Shown piece by piece: positions 8,685 through 10,587 of a stretch of DNA of 10,587 nt. Position 1 is the stretch's first letter. Each line of letters starts with the position of its first letter. The translations under genes were made by a program, and so were the position numbers. Source of the stretch: Hyphomicrobiales bacterium (GTDB lineage Bacteria > Pseudomonadota > Alphaproteobacteria > Rhizobiales > Devosiaceae); contig WFOP01000369.1 in NCBI GenBank assembly GCA_015487985.1, positions 1 through 10,587 of the forward strand, written 5' to 3'. A model generated the notes under the pieces. That model ran no database searches. It was not told where the DNA came from and saw nothing but the letters and a program-made list of their open reading frames with translations.

Positions 8685-8690
8685 TCTCCT
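8685..8690 (-). promoter_or_regulatory. Ribosome-binding site that decides the narK2 GTG start
   Basis: AGGAGA on the minus strand lies six bases before GTG 8678-8676. There is no ATG in frame at a comparable distance, and the NarK-family N-terminus begins right after this GTG. Confidence 0.75.
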
Positions 8691-8712
8691 AAAATATGGG
8701 TTAAGTCCTGTT

Positions 8713-8736
8713 CAGGCGGGCCGGATGACCCGCCTG
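8713..8736 (-). other. Intergenic hairpin between narK1 and narK2
   Basis: CAGGCGGG (8713-8720) and CCCGCCTG (8729-8736) form a perfect eight-base-pair GC-rich stem with an eight-base loop, 10 bases after the narK1 stop. No U-run follows in the transcript, so it does not look like an efficient intrinsic terminator. It is more likely to protect or process the mRNA, or to attenuate partly. Confidence 0.65.
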
Positions 8737-8746
8737 GTTGGTTAAA

Positions 8747-10153
8747 TTATTTTGCCAGTTCCGCCTTGGCCTCTGCGATCAGTCTTTGAGAAGTCATGAC
8801 GGCCTGCTTGGCTTCCTCTGCCTTGTTGACCAGCACATCCATTTGGGCCTGCTCGAAGGCAATTCTTTCTTCGGCTTCCCGTTGCGGGGAAAAGCGGATG
8901 AGGAAAGAAAGGAAAGAGGCAGCCACCACCACGGCACCGATGATGAAGAACACATCGTTCCACTCGATAGCACCTTTGAAAAGGAACCCGGCGGCAACCG
9001 CACCCGCATTCCCCCCGGCTCCAACAACACCGGCAACCGCGCCAAGTGCTTTCTTGTTGATGAAGGGAACAACGGAATATGTGGCCCCCTCAGCCATTTG
9101 AGTGAACAAAGAGAACAGGATCAGTGTCGGGATAGCCAGGAACAACACATTCATCTGGCTGAACAGCATCAGGGCAAGCCCTTCGCCCAGCAGCACGATG
9201 AACAGCCAGAACGAACGTCCTTTCAGCCCCCACAGGGAACCAAAGTTGTCGCCGAAAATGCCTCCGAGCGTCCGGGCGAAAATGTTCATCAGCCCGAATG
9301 AAGCGGCGATGGCACCCGCTGTAATCAGATCAACTTCAAAATAGTCGTAGAAGTACAGGGCAGCCACGTTGTTGACCGTAAGCTCGATGCCAAAACACGC
9401 CCCATAGATCAAAAACAAAATCCAGACCCGATAATCGGAAAGGGCCTGCCAGTAGGCACCGGTCACTTTTTCTTTTTTCGGCATTTTTCCCTGCGCACGC
9501 AGGTCTTTGAAATTGCCGTCAGGCGCATCCTGAGTAAAGAAATAATAGGCAATGCCGATAACAAAAATCACGCCCCCCACAACCACCATGGACAGGCGCC
9601 AGGCTTCGGCATCGGTAAACCCGAACCCAATCACAAATGCACTAAAGATAAGCGGCATTATCAACTGAGTGACGCCACCGCCCAGATTGCCCCAGCCTGC
9701 GCTGGTGGCGTTTGCCGTTCCAACGACATTGGGGGCAAACATGACCGAGGTATGATATTGTGTAATGACGAATGAAGCACCGATCATGCCAATGGCCAGC
9801 CGGAAAAGCAAAAAGCTCTCAAAGCTGTTCGCCAGACCGATAAATGCAACGGGAAAGGCGCCAAGCACCAGCAGCCATGTATATGTCATGCGCGGGCCAT
9901 ACCGATCAACCAGCCAGCCCACCAGAAAACGTGCAAAAATCGTAACGGCGACAGAACCAATTATTGTCCAGCCGACCTGCTCTTTGGTCAGGTTGAGTTC
10001 TTCACGAACGATAATCATGAGTGGCGCGATGCCAAACCATGCAAAAAAACATGCAAAAAAGGCAAACCATGTCATATGGAATGTCCTGATTTGCACCATA
10101 TTCACTTTGAAGAAATTTCCCCAAAGACTTGTAGCTTTGTTCTGTATTTCCAT
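8747..10153 (-). CDS. narK1: NarK1-type nitrate transporter (MFS, NNP family)
   Basis: This is a 12-segment major facilitator of the nitrate/nitrite porter family, type I. That group is thought to act as a nitrate/proton symporter and to start nitrate uptake before nitrite is available for exchange. The MFS loop motif GWLVDRYGPRM lies at 79-89. The nitrate-signature motifs are AGWGNLGGGVTQ (152-163) and GVVGAGGNAGAVAAG (375-389). Arg75 (FARFLVGW) and Arg294 (IFARTLGG) sit where the family has its substrate-binding arginines. A charged Ala/Glu/Lys-rich tail (about 424-468) follows the last membrane segment. The start ATG has AGGGGA seven bases upstream and an Fnr-type box further up. It is the first gene of the nar operon. 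The type I call rests on the sequence and on the narK1-narK2 order; uptake has not been shown. Confidence 0.93.
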   Translation of the reverse strand: MEIQNKATSLWGNFFKVNMVQIRTFHMTWFAFFACFFAWFGIAPLMIIVREELNLTKEQVGWTIIGSVAVTIFARFLVGWLVDRYGPRMTYTWLLVLGAFPVAFIGLANSFESFLLFRLAIGMIGASFVITQYHTSVMFAPNVVGTANATSAGWGNLGGGVTQLIMPLIFSAFVIGFGFTDAEAWRLSMVVVGGVIFVIGIAYYFFTQDAPDGNFKDLRAQGKMPKKEKVTGAYWQALSDYRVWILFLIYGACFGIELTVNNVAALYFYDYFEVDLITAGAIAASFGLMNIFARTLGGIFGDNFGSLWGLKGRSFWLFIVLLGEGLALMLFSQMNVLFLAIPTLILFSLFTQMAEGATYSVVPFINKKALGAVAGVVGAGGNAGAVAAGFLFKGAIEWNDVFFIIGAVVVAASFLSFLIRFSPQREAEERIAFEQAQMDVLVNKAEEAKQAVMTSQRLIAEAKAELAK

Positions 10154-10203
10154 TAGTCGTCCCCTAAAAATATCGGCGGAATTGCGGGAGCAAGACCGTT
10201 GGT

Positions 10204-10209
10204 AATAAA
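10204..10209 (-). promoter_or_regulatory. Possible -10 element of the narK1 promoter
   Basis: On the minus strand this reads TTTATT, four of six matches to TATAAT, in an AT-rich stretch downstream of the Fnr-type box. Its spacing from the box is about three bases longer than the standard class II arrangement. The assignment is therefore weak. Confidence 0.35.
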
Positions 10210-10234
10210 CGACTTTATTTTAGGGGGGGCTTGC

Positions 10235-10248
10235 TTGACTTGAATCAA
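10235..10248 (-). promoter_or_regulatory. Fnr/Dnr-type box upstream of narK1
   Basis: TTGACTTGAATCAA matches the Fnr-family palindrome TTGAT-N4-ATCAA in nine of ten specified positions. Its centre (10241.5) is 88 bases upstream of the narK1 ATG. A class II activator at about -41.5 would put the transcription start near 10200. An AT-rich candidate -10 (TTTATT on the minus strand, 10204-10209) lies a few bases from the ideal place. It probably drives anaerobic or nitrogen-oxide-dependent expression of the nar operon. Which Fnr-family protein binds cannot be told from the box. Confidence 0.8.
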
Positions 10249-10286
10249 ATTCAGCATTGCAGACAGAGAAATAAGAGGTGCTGAAT
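10249..10286. repeat. Interrupted inverted repeat in the divergent control region
   Basis: ATTCAGCA (10249-10256) and its exact complement TGCTGAAT (10279-10286) are separated by 22 bases. The arm centres are 30 bases apart, close to three helical turns, and the left arm directly abuts the narK1 Fnr-type box. This could be an operator for another regulator, or chance. Confidence 0.4.
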
Positions 10287-10370
10287 CTTAAGTTGTGGGG
10301 CGATTCCAAATGCGTGGACTGCGTGCTTTACAAATCGCAGCCGGTCGGGCACTTTAAGTCAAGTGAGTTC

Positions 10371-10384
10371 TTGACAATTATCAA
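10371..10384 (+). promoter_or_regulatory. Fnr/Dnr-type box at the start of the Crp/Fnr regulator gene
   Basis: TTGACAATTATCAA again matches nine of ten specified positions of the Fnr-family palindrome and has the same half-sites as the box upstream of narK1. It ends only 12 bases before the GTG start of the regulator. If the GTG is right, this is too close for activation at -41.5 and suits autorepression better. If translation starts at ATG 10448, a class II activation geometry is possible. Confidence 0.7.
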
Positions 10385-10396
10385 TTGGATATAAAT

Positions 10397-10587
10397 GTGC
10401 GCGTAGACGATCTGCCCGAGATTCGCCAGCTGGACCTGTTTGCTTCCATGAGTGAAGAACATTTTGAAGAATTGATGAAGGCAGCCTATCTGCAAAATTT
10501 CCCCGCCCAGGTCGAATTGATTGCCGAGGGGGATACCGCTGACTTCTTGTTTTTTGTGATTGAGGGGTGTGTCGAGCTTTACGGTAC
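10397..10587 (+). CDS. Crp/Fnr-family transcriptional regulator, N-terminal part (runs off the window)
   Basis: An open frame from GTG at 10397 runs 63 codons to the window edge. LPEIRQLDLFASMSEEHFEE (about 6-25) followed by an AEGD segment (43-46) and FLFFVIEGCVELYG (50-63) is the opening of a cyclic-nucleotide-binding-like beta-roll of the Crp/Fnr superfamily. The DNA-binding helix-turn-helix would lie beyond the edge. The N-terminal Cys cluster of oxygen-sensing Fnr is absent in the visible part (only Cys58), which points to the Dnr/Nnr/NarR side of the family. Its place divergent from narK resembles narR of Paracoccus, but 63 residues cannot settle which member this is. The GTG has only a weak GGA ribosome-binding match (10387-10389). 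The in-frame ATG at 10448 is an alternative, but it would cut into conserved sequence and has no good ribosome-binding site. Confidence 0.85.
   Translation, partial: MRVDDLPEIRQLDLFASMSEEHFEELMKAAYLQNFPAQVELIAEGDTADFLFFVIEGCVELYG

Larger units (their letters stand above)
10154..10396. other. Divergent intergenic control region narK1 / Crp-Fnr regulator
   Basis: This 243-base stretch has no supported gene. It holds the two Fnr-type boxes, the interrupted inverted repeat, a run of seven G (10223-10229) and a short direct repeat TGCGTG at 10311-10316 and 10320-10325. A single TTGAC half-site is readable on the minus strand at 10358-10362. I see no convincing -35/-10 sigma-70 pair for the regulator gene; TATAAA at 10390-10395 is the best -10 candidate but lacks a properly spaced -35. 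Confidence 0.7.

Noticed and set aside
8738..10205. Plus-strand open frames at 8738-9301 and 9765-10205
   Set aside because: They are antisense to narK1. The second crosses the narK1 start and its ribosome-binding site. Their composition looks like a complement artefact, with no domain features.
10358..10362. TTGAC on the minus strand as a third Fnr-type box
   Set aside because: Only one half-site is present; the expected partner half four bases away does not match.
10395..10406. ATG at 10395 as start of the Crp/Fnr regulator
   Set aside because: It is followed after two codons by an in-frame TAG; the regulator frame is the one entered by GTG at 10397.

Overview
The window holds an almost complete respiratory nitrate reduction locus. 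It most likely comes from an alphaproteobacterial denitrifier or nitrate respirer. That placement is an inference from the gene order, the protein sequences and the paired NarK1/NarK2 arrangement; no rRNA or housekeeping marker is present to confirm it. Base composition and coding style look uniform, and I see no insertion sequence, tRNA, integrase, CRISPR array or other sign of recent transfer.

Layout from the right end leftwards, along the direction of transcription of the minus-strand operon: a divergent control region (10154-10396), narK1 (type I nitrate transporter, 8747-10153), a 68-nt spacer with a hairpin, narK2 (type II nitrate/nitrite transporter, 7071-8678), a second 68-nt spacer with a hairpin, narG (3259-7002), narH (1742-3262), narJ (1029-1745), narI (336-1019), and the first 112 codons of a parvulin-type peptidyl-prolyl isomerase gene (1-336), which runs off the left end. 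From narG onward the genes are very tightly packed: 4-nt ATGA overlaps at G/H and H/J, a 9-nt gap at J/I, and a 1-nt TAATG overlap at I/isomerase. On the plus strand, the right edge carries the start of a Crp/Fnr-family regulator (10397 onward), divergent from narK1.

How the parts fit: NarK1 and NarK2 move nitrate in and exchange it for nitrite. NarG (Mo-bisMGD catalytic subunit), NarH (four Fe-S clusters) and NarI (di-haem quinol oxidase) form the membrane-bound nitrate reductase. NarJ is the dedicated maturation chaperone. The isomerase is a frequent companion of nar operons, probably a folding factor. The control region has two near-perfect Fnr/Dnr-type boxes sharing the core TTGAC-N4-ATCAA. 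One lies in front of narK1 at a plausible activator position; the other lies almost on top of the start of the regulator gene.

This is a recognisable nar system, not an undescribed one. The points most worth a second look are the contrasting geometry of the two boxes, a central insertion in NarK2 with two extra hydrophobic segments, a charged helical tail on NarK1, and matched hairpin-bearing spacers that isolate each transporter gene from the next cistron.
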